DNA of 64,000 nucleotides from Nonomuraea thailandensis (GTDB lineage: Bacteria > Actinomycetota > Actinomycetes > Streptosporangiales > Streptosporangiaceae). The position numbers and the translations under genes are program-made. Where the stretch lies: contig NZ_JAMZEB010000002.1 of the NCBI RefSeq assembly GCF_024172165.1, positions 3,369,501 to 3,433,500 of the forward strand. Direction: 5' to 3'. Position 1 is the stretch's first letter, and each line of letters begins with the position of its first letter. The notes under the pieces are model-generated. The model was not told where the DNA came from and ran no database searches. It saw only the letters and a list, made by a program, of their open reading frames with translations. Of the stretch, positions 1 to 9,486 are shown in pieces.

Positions 1-1
1 G

Positions 2-916
2 CTGGGCGCCCGTGACGGCGGGCGCGGGTTCGGCCTGGAGATCGAGTACGACGTGCCGGGCGGCGTCTCGAACGACACGGCGATGAACATCCCCCGCGCC
101 CTGCACGAGGCCGGCCTGACCGCCGACGCCACCGTGCACGACTACCACTCCACCAAGGACGCGGGCTACCGCTCGGGAGCGCACGGCGGGCGCGGTCTGT
201 GGAGGCTGGAGAAGGACAGCACGGTGATGGGCGAGCTGGTCTCGCCGATCCTGTACGACGAGCCGGAGACGTGGGAGAACATCCGCCTGGCCTGCGAGAT
301 CATCCGCGCGCACGGCGGCACGGCCGGCGTCAGGGCGGGCGGCCACATCCACGTGAGCACGCACGACTACGACCACCTCGTCGGCAACTACACCAGCGTG
401 CTGAACTACGTCGCCCAGCACACCGACACGCTCTACAGGCTCGGGCACAACCCGGAGCGGGAGGGCCACCGCGGGCAGGGCTGGTGCCTGCCCGGCTCGC
501 CGCACGCCGCGGGCTACGAGTCGATCTCGCAGGTGCGGGGTCTCCACGGGCGCAAGACGGCGGTGAACACGTTCGGCGTGACGGGCGGGCGCAAGGACCA
601 CGTCGAGCTCCGGATCTGGGACGGCTCGCTCGACCCGGCCGTGATCCAGGCGCAGGTGAAGGTCTCGCTCGCGGTGGTCGAGGCCGCCTTCCGCAACGCG
701 ATCCTGGACGCGCAGCCCAACGGGGGCCGGCACGACCCCCTGGGCGCCCACGCGGACCTGCGCCGCCTCGGCTCCGCGGCGGACACCACCGAGGAGGGCA
801 GCCTCTCCTTCCGGCTGCTGATGGACGAGATCTTCTGGCGGGCCGCCGACAAGGAGCAGCTCACCGCCCTGTTCGCGGTCACCCGCTGGGCCGTCCCGGA
901 CGACGGGAAGCCATGA
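2..916 (+). CDS. Amidoligase family protein (5' end outside window)
   Basis: The reading frame is open from the first codon of the window, so the true start lies upstream. The motif GLEIEY at codons 11-16 of the visible part matches the opening strand of the amidoligase_2 family (ATP-grasp/glutamine-synthetase-like enzymes that form amide bonds, often on peptides or cell-wall-related substrates). A His-rich segment (GGHIHVSTHDY, around residues 113-123 of the visible part) and a later LRIWDGSLDP fit the family's catalytic core. The gene is followed after 31 bp by a small gene on the same strand, which may be its partner. The substrate cannot be deduced. Family assignment is fairly sure; function is by family only. 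Confidence 0.8.
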   Translation: MGARDGGRGFGLEIEYDVPGGVSNDTAMNIPRALHEAGLTADATVHDYHSTKDAGYRSGAHGGRGLWRLEKDSTVMGELVSPILYDEPETWENIRLACEIIRAHGGTAGVRAGGHIHVSTHDYDHLVGNYTSVLNYVAQHTDTLYRLGHNPEREGHRGQGWCLPGSPHAAGYESISQVRGLHGRKTAVNTFGVTGGRKDHVELRIWDGSLDPAVIQAQVKVSLAVVEAAFRNAILDAQPNGGRHDPLGAHADLRRLGSAADTTEEGSLSFRLLMDEIFWRAADKEQLTALFAVTRWAVPDDGKP

Positions 917-947
917 CGACCGCACCGGCGAACAGGACACCGGGCCC

Positions 948-1460
948 ATGACCGTGATCATCCGCAACGTCTCCGAGGCGGAGCGGCCGCCCGCCCCGCC
1001 GGTCGACGCGGAGGGCCGGCCGTATCGCTACGAGATGATCTACTCGGGCGGCGCCCTGCGCGGCTACGCCCACGAACCGGAAGAGCTCGTCGGCATGCTC
1101 GTCCCCGGCTACCCGGAGCTCGGCGCCGACGATGAACGGGCGGCGGCGCGGGTCGCCCTCGCCCTGCACGTGCAGGTGAGGCTGCAGGCGGAGCTCGCGG
1201 CCGGGCGGCTCGGCGCGTGCGGGGAGGAGGAGCGCGCCGTCCTGCTCGGCGGTCGGCACGAGCCGCCTGCGCCCGCCCATTGGACGGCTCCCGTTCCGCT
1301 CGTCCTGGTCGCGTCGTTCTACCGGCCCGCCGGATCGCTGCCGAGACCGTCGGGCCCCGCCGGGCTCCAGATCTGGCTCGACCCGGCGGGCGACTGGGCC
1401 CTGCTGACCAGCCTGCACACGGCCGGCGTGATCACCGTGGGGGCTCGCGACACTCCCTGA
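948..1460 (+). CDS. Conserved hypothetical protein next to amidoligase
   Basis: A 170-residue protein that I do not recognise as a named family. It has no signal peptide and no membrane segment. The first half is acidic and Pro/Glu-rich (DAEGRPYRYEMIYSGGALRGY), and the second half contains a hydrophobic strand (PLVLVASFY) followed by an Arg/Pro-rich part. It begins 31 bp after the amidoligase stop and has the same strong GC third-position bias, so it is probably co-transcribed with it and may act with it. No catalytic motif is visible. Confidence 0.7.
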   Translation: MTVIIRNVSEAERPPAPPVDAEGRPYRYEMIYSGGALRGYAHEPEELVGMLVPGYPELGADDERAAARVALALHVQVRLQAELAAGRLGACGEEERAVLLGGRHEPPAPAHWTAPVPLVLVASFYRPAGSLPRPSGPAGLQIWLDPAGDWALLTSLHTAGVITVGARDTP

Positions 1461-1547
1461 CCGCCGATATCCAGGTGCGGCGGGCCCGGGGCCCGGGGGA
1501 GGATGGCCGCGCCCGGCCGTGCGAGCCGGCGCCCCGAGGAGCGTGCC

Positions 1548-3047
<1,500 letters not shown>

Positions 3048-3083
3048 CGCGGCGGCCGGCGAGCCGGGGCGGCGCCGGGCTAA

Positions 3084-3093
3084 TTACCGGTAA
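3084..3093. promoter_or_regulatory. Palindrome TTACCGGTAA upstream of sulfur block
   Basis: A perfect 10-bp palindrome lies 15 bp upstream of the -35 box of the promoter at 3109-3137, in a short AT-rich stretch that stands out from the GC-rich surroundings. It is a plausible activator or repressor site for the sulfur block. Which regulator binds is unknown. Confidence 0.45.
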
Positions 3094-3108
3094 AACCAGT
3101 AGGAAATA

Positions 3109-3137
3109 TTGACTTATCCGGAACGGCGGCCTAGCGT
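3109..3137 (+). promoter_or_regulatory. Promoter TTGACT-N17-TAGCGT, leaderless start
   Basis: A -35 box TTGACT (3109-3114) and a -10 box TAGCGT (3132-3137) are separated by exactly 17 bp. The ATG of the leader peptide begins at 3145, seven bases after the -10 box, so transcription is expected to start at or next to the A of the ATG. That is the typical geometry of leaderless actinobacterial mRNAs. Confidence 0.65.
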
Positions 3138-3144
3138 CTTGACC

Positions 3145-3219
3145 ATGAGCCAGGGCCTCCTCCTCACCAAGCGCCCCCACGTGGACTTCGGCCACGTCGC
3201 CAGCGCCCAGTGTCGTTGA
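3145..3219 (+). CDS. Cysteine-attenuator-type leader peptide
   Basis: A 24-codon open frame that encodes a peptide with the layout seen in actinobacterial 'putative leader peptides' ahead of sulfur genes: a basic His-containing centre (KRPHVDFGHVAS) and an ending in Cys-Arg just before the stop. These leaders are thought to sense Cys-tRNA: stalling at the Cys codon near the end opens the downstream ribosome site. Here the Cys codon TGT is third from the end. The frame starts at the predicted transcription start, so it would be translated without a ribosome-binding site. The next gene, a flavin reductase, begins 167 bp later, and a CCCC (3363-3366) complementary to its GGGGAG ribosome site could sequester it. 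The assignment rests on pattern and context. Confidence 0.75.
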   Translation: MSQGLLLTKRPHVDFGHVASAQCR

Positions 3220-3386
3220 TCACGGATCGACCGCCGCGGCGTGGCCGCCGACGCCCACGCCTCCGCCCTCTCCCACCCGCGCTCGTTCTCCCGTGAGGGA
3301 ACTTCTCGTGAGGAACACCCCGTGATCCCATCCAGCTCAGACCTGCGATCCACCCGCCTCCACCCCGGCCCCGAGGGGAGCGCGGC

Positions 3387-3899
3387 ATGACGGAGACGCT
3401 GCCAGGGCGCGCCGTCGGCGCCGAGCACTTCCGCCGCGCGCTCGCCGTGCACGCCAGCGGCGTGGTGGTGATCACCGCGCAGACCGACGGCGTCCCGGTC
3501 GGCCTGACCGCCACGTCGTTCTCCTCCGTCAGCCTCGAACCGCCGCTGGTCTCCTTCTACGTGGACCGTTCCTCGACCACCTGGCCGCTGCTCGGCGCCG
3601 CCGACCACTTCGCGGTCAACATCCTGGCCAGCGACCAGGCCGAGGTGGCCGCCCGGTTCGCCCGCAAGGGCGTCGACCGGTTCGCGCCGCCCACCCGCTG
3701 GCGTCCGGGGCCGCTCGGCGCGCCGCTGCTGCGGGACGTCTCCGCGCACCTGGTCTGCCTGCCGTACGAGCGGGCCGAGGTCGGCGACCACATCCTGGTC
3801 GTCGGGCTCGTCGCCGAGGTCGAGACGCACAGCACCGGCCGCCCGCTCCTGTACCACCAGGGCCGTTTCGGCCGCTTCCTCCCGCACCCCGAAGACTGA
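3387..3899 (+). CDS. Flavin reductase (NAD(P)H:FMN), monooxygenase partner
   Basis: A 170-residue protein of the flavin reductase-like FMN-binding family. These enzymes reduce FMN with NAD(P)H and release FMNH2 to two-component monooxygenases. Family features are the N-terminal HFRRALAVHASGVVVITAQ, the flavin-binding LTATSFSSVSLEPPLVSFY, the stretch HFAVNILASDQ, and a C-terminal GRPLLYHQGRFGRF. It is the first full gene after the leader peptide and its stop overlaps the next start (TGATG), so it heads a translationally coupled operon with four luciferase-like monooxygenases that need FMNH2. This context makes the partner role likely. A GAGGGGAG ribosome site precedes the ATG. Confidence 0.92.
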   Translation: MTETLPGRAVGAEHFRRALAVHASGVVVITAQTDGVPVGLTATSFSSVSLEPPLVSFYVDRSSTTWPLLGAADHFAVNILASDQAEVAARFARKGVDRFAPPTRWRPGPLGAPLLRDVSAHLVCLPYERAEVGDHILVVGLVAEVETHSTGRPLLYHQGRFGRFLPHPED

Positions 3900-4831
3900 T
3901 GTTTACGCACCTGGAGTCGAGTGTGACCATCTCCACCGGGGCTCCCACCTACGCGAGCCCCGTCGACCACGTCTCCTACGGCCAGTACGGGCCCGGCCGC
4001 CTGCACCTGTCGCCCGACTGGAACCGCCCCCTCTACCCCTTCCAGGGCCGGATCACCGCCGACGGCTCCAGCGGCCACCCAGCCGAGCCGGGCCGCTACC
4101 ACCTCTACGTCTCCTGGATCTGCCCGTACGCCCACCGCGCGGCGATCGTCCGCAGGCTCAAGGGGCTGGAGGAGGTGGTGTCGCTGTCGTACGTGGACGA
4201 CGAGCGCGACGGCCGCGGCTGGGCCTTCAGGGAACGCCGCGGCCCCGACCCCGTCAACGGCTTCACCCTGCTGGAGCAGGCCTACGAGGCCACCGAGGAG
4301 GGGTACGGCGGCCACATCTCCGTCCCGGTCCTGTGGGACAAGGAGCAGGGAGTGATCGTCAGCAACCACTTCCCCGACATCACCATCGACCTGGCCACCC
4401 AGTTCGGGCAGTGGGCGGACCCGTCCGCCGACCTCTACCCCGAGCCGCTCCGCCCCGAGATCAACAAGCTGAACGGCTGGCTCTACCACGACGTCAACAC
4501 CGGCGTCGGCCGCGTGGCCCGCGCCCACGGCGAGGAGCGGGAGGACGAGCGCCGCCGGGTGCTGGCCGCCCTGGAGTGGCTCGACGAGCGGCTGGCCGGA
4601 CGGCGCTACCTGACCGGCGACACGCTGACCGAGGCCGACGTGCGGCTGTGGGTGACGCTGGCCAGGTACGACGCCGAGTACAACCGCGACCGTCTGATCA
4701 GCGACCGGGACCTGTCGGGCTTCGAGCACCTGTGGGGCTACGCCCGCGACCTCTACCAGCGCCCCGCCTTCCGCGAGACGACCGAGGGCCTGCCCGCCGG
4801 CTGGGACGCCCCGCACGGGCGGCACTCCTGA
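3899..4831 (+). CDS. GST-like thiol transferase, Xi-class/YqjG-type
   Basis: A 310-residue protein that resembles the Xi-class glutathionyl-hydroquinone reductases and omega-like transferases. The thioredoxin-fold half contains WICPYAHR with the expected catalytic Cys75, and the C-terminal helical GST domain begins near residue 190 (YHDVNTGVGRVA, typical of the class). Family members reduce mixed disulfides or thioether conjugates with glutathione. Actinobacteria use mycothiol, so the cofactor here may differ. The start overlaps the preceding stop by one base and the stop overlaps the next start, so the gene is tightly coupled to the monooxygenase operon. A role in freeing thiol from conjugated organosulfur compounds is my inference. 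Confidence 0.85.
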   Translation: MFTHLESSVTISTGAPTYASPVDHVSYGQYGPGRLHLSPDWNRPLYPFQGRITADGSSGHPAEPGRYHLYVSWICPYAHRAAIVRRLKGLEEVVSLSYVDDERDGRGWAFRERRGPDPVNGFTLLEQAYEATEEGYGGHISVPVLWDKEQGVIVSNHFPDITIDLATQFGQWADPSADLYPEPLRPEINKLNGWLYHDVNTGVGRVARAHGEEREDERRRVLAALEWLDERLAGRRYLTGDTLTEADVRLWVTLARYDAEYNRDRLISDRDLSGFEHLWGYARDLYQRPAFRETTEGLPAGWDAPHGRHS

Positions 4832-6153
4832 TGAGCCGCAAGCAGGTCCACCTCGCCGCCCACTTCCCCGGCGTGAACAACACCACCGTCTGGGCCGACC
4901 CGCGCTCCGGCAGCCAGATCGACTTCGCCTCGTTCATCCACCTGGCCAGGACGGCCGAGCGTGGCAGGTTCGACTTCTTCTTCCTGGCCGAGGGCCTACG
5001 GCTGCGCGAGCTCAAGGGCCGCATCCACGACCTCGACGTGGTGGGACGGCCCGAGTCGCTCACCGTCCTCAGCGCGCTGGCCGCAGTGACGCACCGCCTC
5101 GGCCTGGCCGGGACCGTCAACGCCACCTTCAACGAGCCGTACGAGCTGGCCAGGCGCCTGTCCACGCTCGACCACCTGAGCGGCGGCCGGGCCGCCTGGA
5201 ACGTGGTGACCACCTCCGACGCCTTCACCGGCGAGAACTTCCGCCGCGGCGGCTACCTCGACCGCGCCGACCGGTACGAGCGCGCCGCCGAGTTCGTCCG
5301 CCTGTCCCGCGAGCTGTGGGACTCCTGGCAGCCGGACGCGATCCTCGGCGACCAGGCGGCCGGGCGCTTCCTCGGCCAGGATGACGCCATCGGCACGGTC
5401 GGGCGCCGGGGCGCGCACTTCTCCGTCGAGGGCCGCTTCACGCTGCCCCGCTCCCCGCAGGGGCACCCGGTCGTCATCCAGGCGGGTGACTCCGCCGAGG
5501 GCAGGGAGTTCGCCGCCGCCAACGCCGACGTGATCTTCACCGGCCACGGCTCGCTGGAGGACGGCAAGCGCTTCTACGCCGACGTCAAGGGCCGCCTGGC
5601 CAGGTACGGCAGGCAGCCGCACCAGCTCAAGATCATGCCAGGCGTGACGTTCGCGCTGGGCGACACCGAGGAGGAGGCCGCCGAGAACGCCGCCGCCATC
5701 CGCCGGCAGCAGGTCGGCCCGCAGACCGCGATCGCCTTCCTGGAGCAGGTGTGGGGCCGTGACATGTCCGCCTACGACCCGGAAGGCCCGCTGCCCGACC
5801 TGGAGCCCGACCTGTCCGACGGCGTCTCCGAGGGCCGCGTCGCGATCAAGGACCGTGCCGCCGTGGCCGCCAAGTGGCGGGCCCTGGCCGAGGAGAAGGG
5901 GCTGTCCATCCGCGACCTGGTCATCGAGGTGACCGGACGGCAGACGTTCGTCGGCACGCCGCGGACGGTGGCACGGCTGATCGACGAGCACGTGCAGGCG
6001 GACGCCGCCGACGGGTTCATCCTCGTCCCGCACCTGACGCCCGGCGGGCTGGACGAGTTCGTCGACCGGGTGGTGCCGCTGCTGCAGGAGCGCGGCGCCT
6101 TCCGCGCCGACTACACCGGCACCACCCTGCGCGAACATCTGGAGCTGGCATGA
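4831..6153 (+). CDS. LLM-class flavin monooxygenase, NtaA/SnaA/DszA type
   Basis: A 440-residue luciferase-like (TIM-barrel) monooxygenase that uses FMNH2 and O2. Its size and motifs fit the NtaA/SnaA/SoxA/DszA group, which attacks C-N or C-S bonds in xenobiotic and organosulfur substrates: FFLAEGLR near residue 52, the HRLGLAGTVN strand, the LDHLSGGRAAWNVVT signature, and the SPQGHPVVIQAGDS segment. I chose the ATG at 4831 because it overlaps the upstream stop (TGATG) and begins directly at the conserved MSRKQVHLAAHF; the frame extends far upstream but that part is a shadow of the GST gene. It is coupled by an ATGA overlap to a second monooxygenase. The substrate is unknown. Confidence 0.92.
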   Translation: MSRKQVHLAAHFPGVNNTTVWADPRSGSQIDFASFIHLARTAERGRFDFFFLAEGLRLRELKGRIHDLDVVGRPESLTVLSALAAVTHRLGLAGTVNATFNEPYELARRLSTLDHLSGGRAAWNVVTTSDAFTGENFRRGGYLDRADRYERAAEFVRLSRELWDSWQPDAILGDQAAGRFLGQDDAIGTVGRRGAHFSVEGRFTLPRSPQGHPVVIQAGDSAEGREFAAANADVIFTGHGSLEDGKRFYADVKGRLARYGRQPHQLKIMPGVTFALGDTEEEAAENAAAIRRQQVGPQTAIAFLEQVWGRDMSAYDPEGPLPDLEPDLSDGVSEGRVAIKDRAAVAAKWRALAEEKGLSIRDLVIEVTGRQTFVGTPRTVARLIDEHVQADAADGFILVPHLTPGGLDEFVDRVVPLLQERGAFRADYTGTTLREHLELA

Positions 6154-7325
6154 CCCTGCACCTCGCCGTGGCGCTGGACGGCGCCGGCTGGCACCCGGCC
6201 GCCTGGCGCGAGCCCAGCGCCGCGCCCCGCGCCCTGTTCTCCGCCCGCTACTGGGCCGGGCTGGTCACCGAGGCCGAGCGCGGGCTGCTCGACTTCGTCA
6301 CCATCGAGGACGCGCTCGGCCTGCAGTCCACCCTGACCGACGCGCCCGACGAGCGCACCGACCAGGTACGGGGCCGCCTCGACGCCGTCCTGCTGGCCGC
6401 CAGGCTGGCCCCGCTCACCCGCCACATCGGCCTGGTGCCGACCGCCACCACCACCCACACCGAGCCGTTCCACGTCGCCATCGGCATCGCCGCGCTCGAC
6501 CACGTCAGCGGCGGGCGCGCGGGCTGGCGGCCACAGGTCTCCGCCCGCGGCTTCGAGTCACGCCACTTCGGCCGCAGGGACCTCCCGCCGCTCGACCAGG
6601 TGCTGAACCGCCCCGGCGGCGCGGACCTGTCCGCCGACCCGCACGTGCGCGACCTGTTCGCCGAGGCCGGCGACGCGGCGGAGGTGGCGCGCCGGCTCTG
6701 GGACAGCTGGGAGGACGACGCCGAGATACGGGACGTGCCCACCGGCCGGTTCATCGACCGGGACAAGCTCCACTACATCGACTTCGCCGGCCGCTTCTTC
6801 TCCGTCAAGGGCCCCTCCATCACGCCCCGGTCGCCGCAGGGGCAGCCGGTCGTGGCCGCGCTGGCGCACGCCCGGCTGCCGTACGAGTTCGCGGCCGCCC
6901 ACGCCGACGTCGTGTTCGTCACCCCGCAGTCGGCCGAGCAGGCACGCGCCATCGTGGCCGAGGTCAGACAGCTGTCCGCGGACGTGAAGATCTTCGCCGA
7001 CCTCGTCGTGTTCCTCGGCGACGACGCGGCCGGGCGCAAGGCGCGCCTCGACGAGCTGGACGGGGCCGAGCTCGCCTCCGACGCCGCGATCTTCACCGGG
7101 CACGTGCGGGAGCTGGCCGGGCTGCTGCTGGAGTGGCGGCGCGCCGGGATCCAGGGGTTCCGGCTGCGGCCGGGGGCGGTGCCGTACGACCTGTGGCAGA
7201 TCGCCTCCGGGCTGACGGCCGAGCTGCGCGCCCGCCAGGCGTTCAGGAGCCGGTACGAGGCGGGGACGCTGCGCGGGCTGCTCGGCCTGCCCCGCCCGGC
7301 GAGCCGCTACGCGGAGGCACGATGA
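6150..7325 (+). CDS. LLM-class flavin monooxygenase, second of four
   Basis: A 391-residue luciferase-like monooxygenase of the same broad group as its upstream neighbour. Supporting segments are LLDFVTIEDALG, the strand HIGLVPTATTTHTEPF, the signature LDHVSGGRAGW, SPQGQPVVAALAH, and a C-terminal barrel strand GFRLRPG. The sequence is divergent from the first copy, so it probably acts on a different substrate or step and is not a recent duplicate. It overlaps the first monooxygenase by four bases (ATGA) and the third by four, so production of the enzymes is coupled. It needs FMNH2, most likely from the flavin reductase at 3387. Confidence 0.9.
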   Translation: MTLHLAVALDGAGWHPAAWREPSAAPRALFSARYWAGLVTEAERGLLDFVTIEDALGLQSTLTDAPDERTDQVRGRLDAVLLAARLAPLTRHIGLVPTATTTHTEPFHVAIGIAALDHVSGGRAGWRPQVSARGFESRHFGRRDLPPLDQVLNRPGGADLSADPHVRDLFAEAGDAAEVARRLWDSWEDDAEIRDVPTGRFIDRDKLHYIDFAGRFFSVKGPSITPRSPQGQPVVAALAHARLPYEFAAAHADVVFVTPQSAEQARAIVAEVRQLSADVKIFADLVVFLGDDAAGRKARLDELDGAELASDAAIFTGHVRELAGLLLEWRRAGIQGFRLRPGAVPYDLWQIASGLTAELRARQAFRSRYEAGTLRGLLGLPRPASRYAEAR

Positions 7326-8395
7326 AGTTCCTGCTCATCACGCTGATCACGCACACCGGCGACAGCTCGCCGACCGATCGGTTCCGCGAGGTCGTGCGGA
7401 ACGCCGTGCTGGGGGAGGAGCTGGGCTTCGACGGGTTCGGCGTGGGGGAGCGGCACGAGCGGCCGTTCATCTCCTCCTCGCCGCCGGTCGTGCTCAGCCA
7501 CATCGCGGCCAGGACGTCCAGGATCCGGCTGTTCACGGCGGTCACCACGCTCAGCCTGCTCGACCCCGTGCGGGCGTACGAGGACTACGCCACGCTCGAC
7601 CACCTGTCGGGCGGGCGGCTGGAGCTGATCATCGGCAAGGGGAACGGGGCGGCGCAGGCCGGGCTGTTCCACGTCACCGCCGCGGACCAGTGGGAGCGCA
7701 ACCGGGAGTCCTACGAGCTGTTCCGCCGCCTGTGGCGGGAGGACAAGGTCACCTGGGAGGGCCGGTTCAGGCCGCCGCTCGTCGAGGCCGAGACCTGGCC
7801 GCGGCCCCTGCAACACCCCATCAGGGTCTGGCACGGCAGCGCGACCAGCAAGGAGTCGGTGGACCTGGCCGCCCGCTACGGCGACCCGCTGTTCTCCGCG
7901 AACGTCACCAACCCCATCGACCCCTACGCCGAGCTGATCGACCACTACCGGGAACGCTGGGCGCACTACGGGCACGACCCGGAGGACGCGCTGGTCGGAG
8001 CGGGGACGGCCGGCTTCTACGCGGCCAGGACCTCCCAGGAGGCCGTCGCCGCCTACCGGCCGATCTTCGACGCCCGCGTGGCGTTCCAGCGCAAGCTCGG
8101 CCTCCCGGTCGTCTTCCCCACCCTGGAGGACGCCATCGAGCGCAGCTCCATCCTCGTCGGCAGCCCGCAGCAGATCATCGACAAGGTGCTGCGCTACCAC
8201 AAGCGGTTCGGGCACGAGGTCATGCACCTGCACGCCGACGCCGACGGGCTCACCCCGGCCCAGCACCGGGGCGCGCTGGAGCTGTTCCAGAGCGAGATCG
8301 CGCCCGTCCTGCGGGCCGAGATCCCGAGCCGGCCGTTCCCCTCCGCCTCCGTCCCCGCCCCTGTCCCCGTCCCAGCCGCCGGAGGTGACTCATGA
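7322..8395 (+). CDS. LLM-class flavin monooxygenase, third of four
   Basis: A 357-residue luciferase-like oxidoreductase. It starts directly with the first barrel strand (MKFLLITLITHT) and shows GFDGFGVGERH, the strand RIRLFTAVTTLSLLDPVR, the signature LDHLSGGRLELIIGKG, and a C-terminal VMHLHADADG. This is closer to the bacterial-luciferase/alkanal-type subgroup than to the NtaA group. The C-terminal 25 residues are Pro/Ala-rich and look like an unstructured tail (PVPVPAAGGDS). ATGA overlaps couple it on both sides. The substrate is unknown; the context points to an organosulfur compound. Confidence 0.9.
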   Translation: MKFLLITLITHTGDSSPTDRFREVVRNAVLGEELGFDGFGVGERHERPFISSSPPVVLSHIAARTSRIRLFTAVTTLSLLDPVRAYEDYATLDHLSGGRLELIIGKGNGAAQAGLFHVTAADQWERNRESYELFRRLWREDKVTWEGRFRPPLVEAETWPRPLQHPIRVWHGSATSKESVDLAARYGDPLFSANVTNPIDPYAELIDHYRERWAHYGHDPEDALVGAGTAGFYAARTSQEAVAAYRPIFDARVAFQRKLGLPVVFPTLEDAIERSSILVGSPQQIIDKVLRYHKRFGHEVMHLHADADGLTPAQHRGALELFQSEIAPVLRAEIPSRPFPSASVPAPVPVPAAGGDS

Positions 8396-9486
8396 CGCTG
8401 TCCATCCTCGACCTGGCCCCGATCCCCTCGGGCGGGACGGCCGCCGACGCCCTGCGCAACACCATCGACCTCGCCCGGCAGGCCGAACGGTTCGGCTACC
8501 GCCGCTACTGGGTGGCCGAGCACCACTTCGCGCCCGGCGTGGCCAGCTCGGCGCCCGCCGTGCTCATCGGGCTCATCGCCGCGGCCACGGACACCATCCG
8601 GGTCGGGTCGGGCGCCGTGCAGCTCGGGCACCAGACGCCGCTGTCGGTCGTCGAGCAGTTCGGGCTCGTCGACGCGCTCCACCCCGGACGCGTCGACCTC
8701 GGCATCGGCCGCTCGGGCCAGCGCCGCGCCGAACTGGCCGCCGCCCGCACACCTGTGGAGTCCCCGGCGGAGCGGATCGTGGACGGCCTGCTCATCCCGA
8801 AGCCGTTCGACTTCTCCAAGCTCGTCACCCACCCGCAGCTCGCCCACCACGCCACCCTGCTCCAGCAGCCCGGCGCGCGGACCCCCGGCTTCGCCGACCA
8901 GATCGACGACGTGCTCGCCTTCCTCGGCGGCACCCACGAGGCCCACGCCGTGCCCGGCGAGGGCGCCGGCCTCCAGGTGTGGATCCTCGGCAGCAGCGGC
9001 GGGCAGAGCGCCCAGGTGGCGGGGGAGCGGGGGCTGCCGTTCGCGGCCAACTACCACGTCAGCCCCGCCTCCGTCCTGGAGGCCGTCGAGGCCTACCGGG
9101 AGGCGTTCAAGCCCTCGTCGGAGCTGGCCGAGCCGTACGTCGTCGTCTCCGCCGACGCGGTCGTCGCCGGGGACGAGGCCACCGCGCGCGAGCTGGCCTC
9201 CCCCTACGCCCTGTGGGTGCGCAGCATCAGGACGGGCGCCGGCGCCATGCGGTACGCCACGCCCGCCGAGGCCGCCGCCCACTCCTGGACCGACGCCGAG
9301 CGCGAGCTGGTCAGGGACCGCGTGGAGACCCAGTTCGTCGGCACGCCCGGGCAGGTCGCCGAGCGGCTGCGCGTGCTGCGCCGCGTCACCGGGGCCGACG
9401 AGCTGCTCGTCACCACCATCACGCACGACCACGACGATCGCGTGCGCTCGTACGAGCTGCTCGCAGAAGCCTGGAACCGCCGGTGA
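8392..9486 (+). CDS. LLM-class oxidoreductase, MsnO8/YtmO-like
   Basis: A 364-residue luciferase-like oxidoreductase of the MsnO8/YtmO subgroup: MTLSILDLAPIPSGGTAADA at the N-terminus, RYWVAEHHFAPG, the strand IRVGSGAVQLGHQTPLSVVEQF, LHPGRVDLGIGRS, and WILGSSGGQSAQVA, which are all hallmark segments. YtmO-type proteins are encoded in sulfur-compound uptake operons of other bacteria, which agrees with this locus. It is translationally coupled: ATGA with the third monooxygenase, and GTGA with the downstream transporter lipoprotein. FMNH2 dependence is assumed from the family. Confidence 0.92.
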   Translation: MTLSILDLAPIPSGGTAADALRNTIDLARQAERFGYRRYWVAEHHFAPGVASSAPAVLIGLIAAATDTIRVGSGAVQLGHQTPLSVVEQFGLVDALHPGRVDLGIGRSGQRRAELAAARTPVESPAERIVDGLLIPKPFDFSKLVTHPQLAHHATLLQQPGARTPGFADQIDDVLAFLGGTHEAHAVPGEGAGLQVWILGSSGGQSAQVAGERGLPFAANYHVSPASVLEAVEAYREAFKPSSELAEPYVVVSADAVVAGDEATARELASPYALWVRSIRTGAGAMRYATPAEAAAHSWTDAERELVRDRVETQFVGTPGQVAERLRVLRRVTGADELLVTTITHDHDDRVRSYELLAEAWNRR

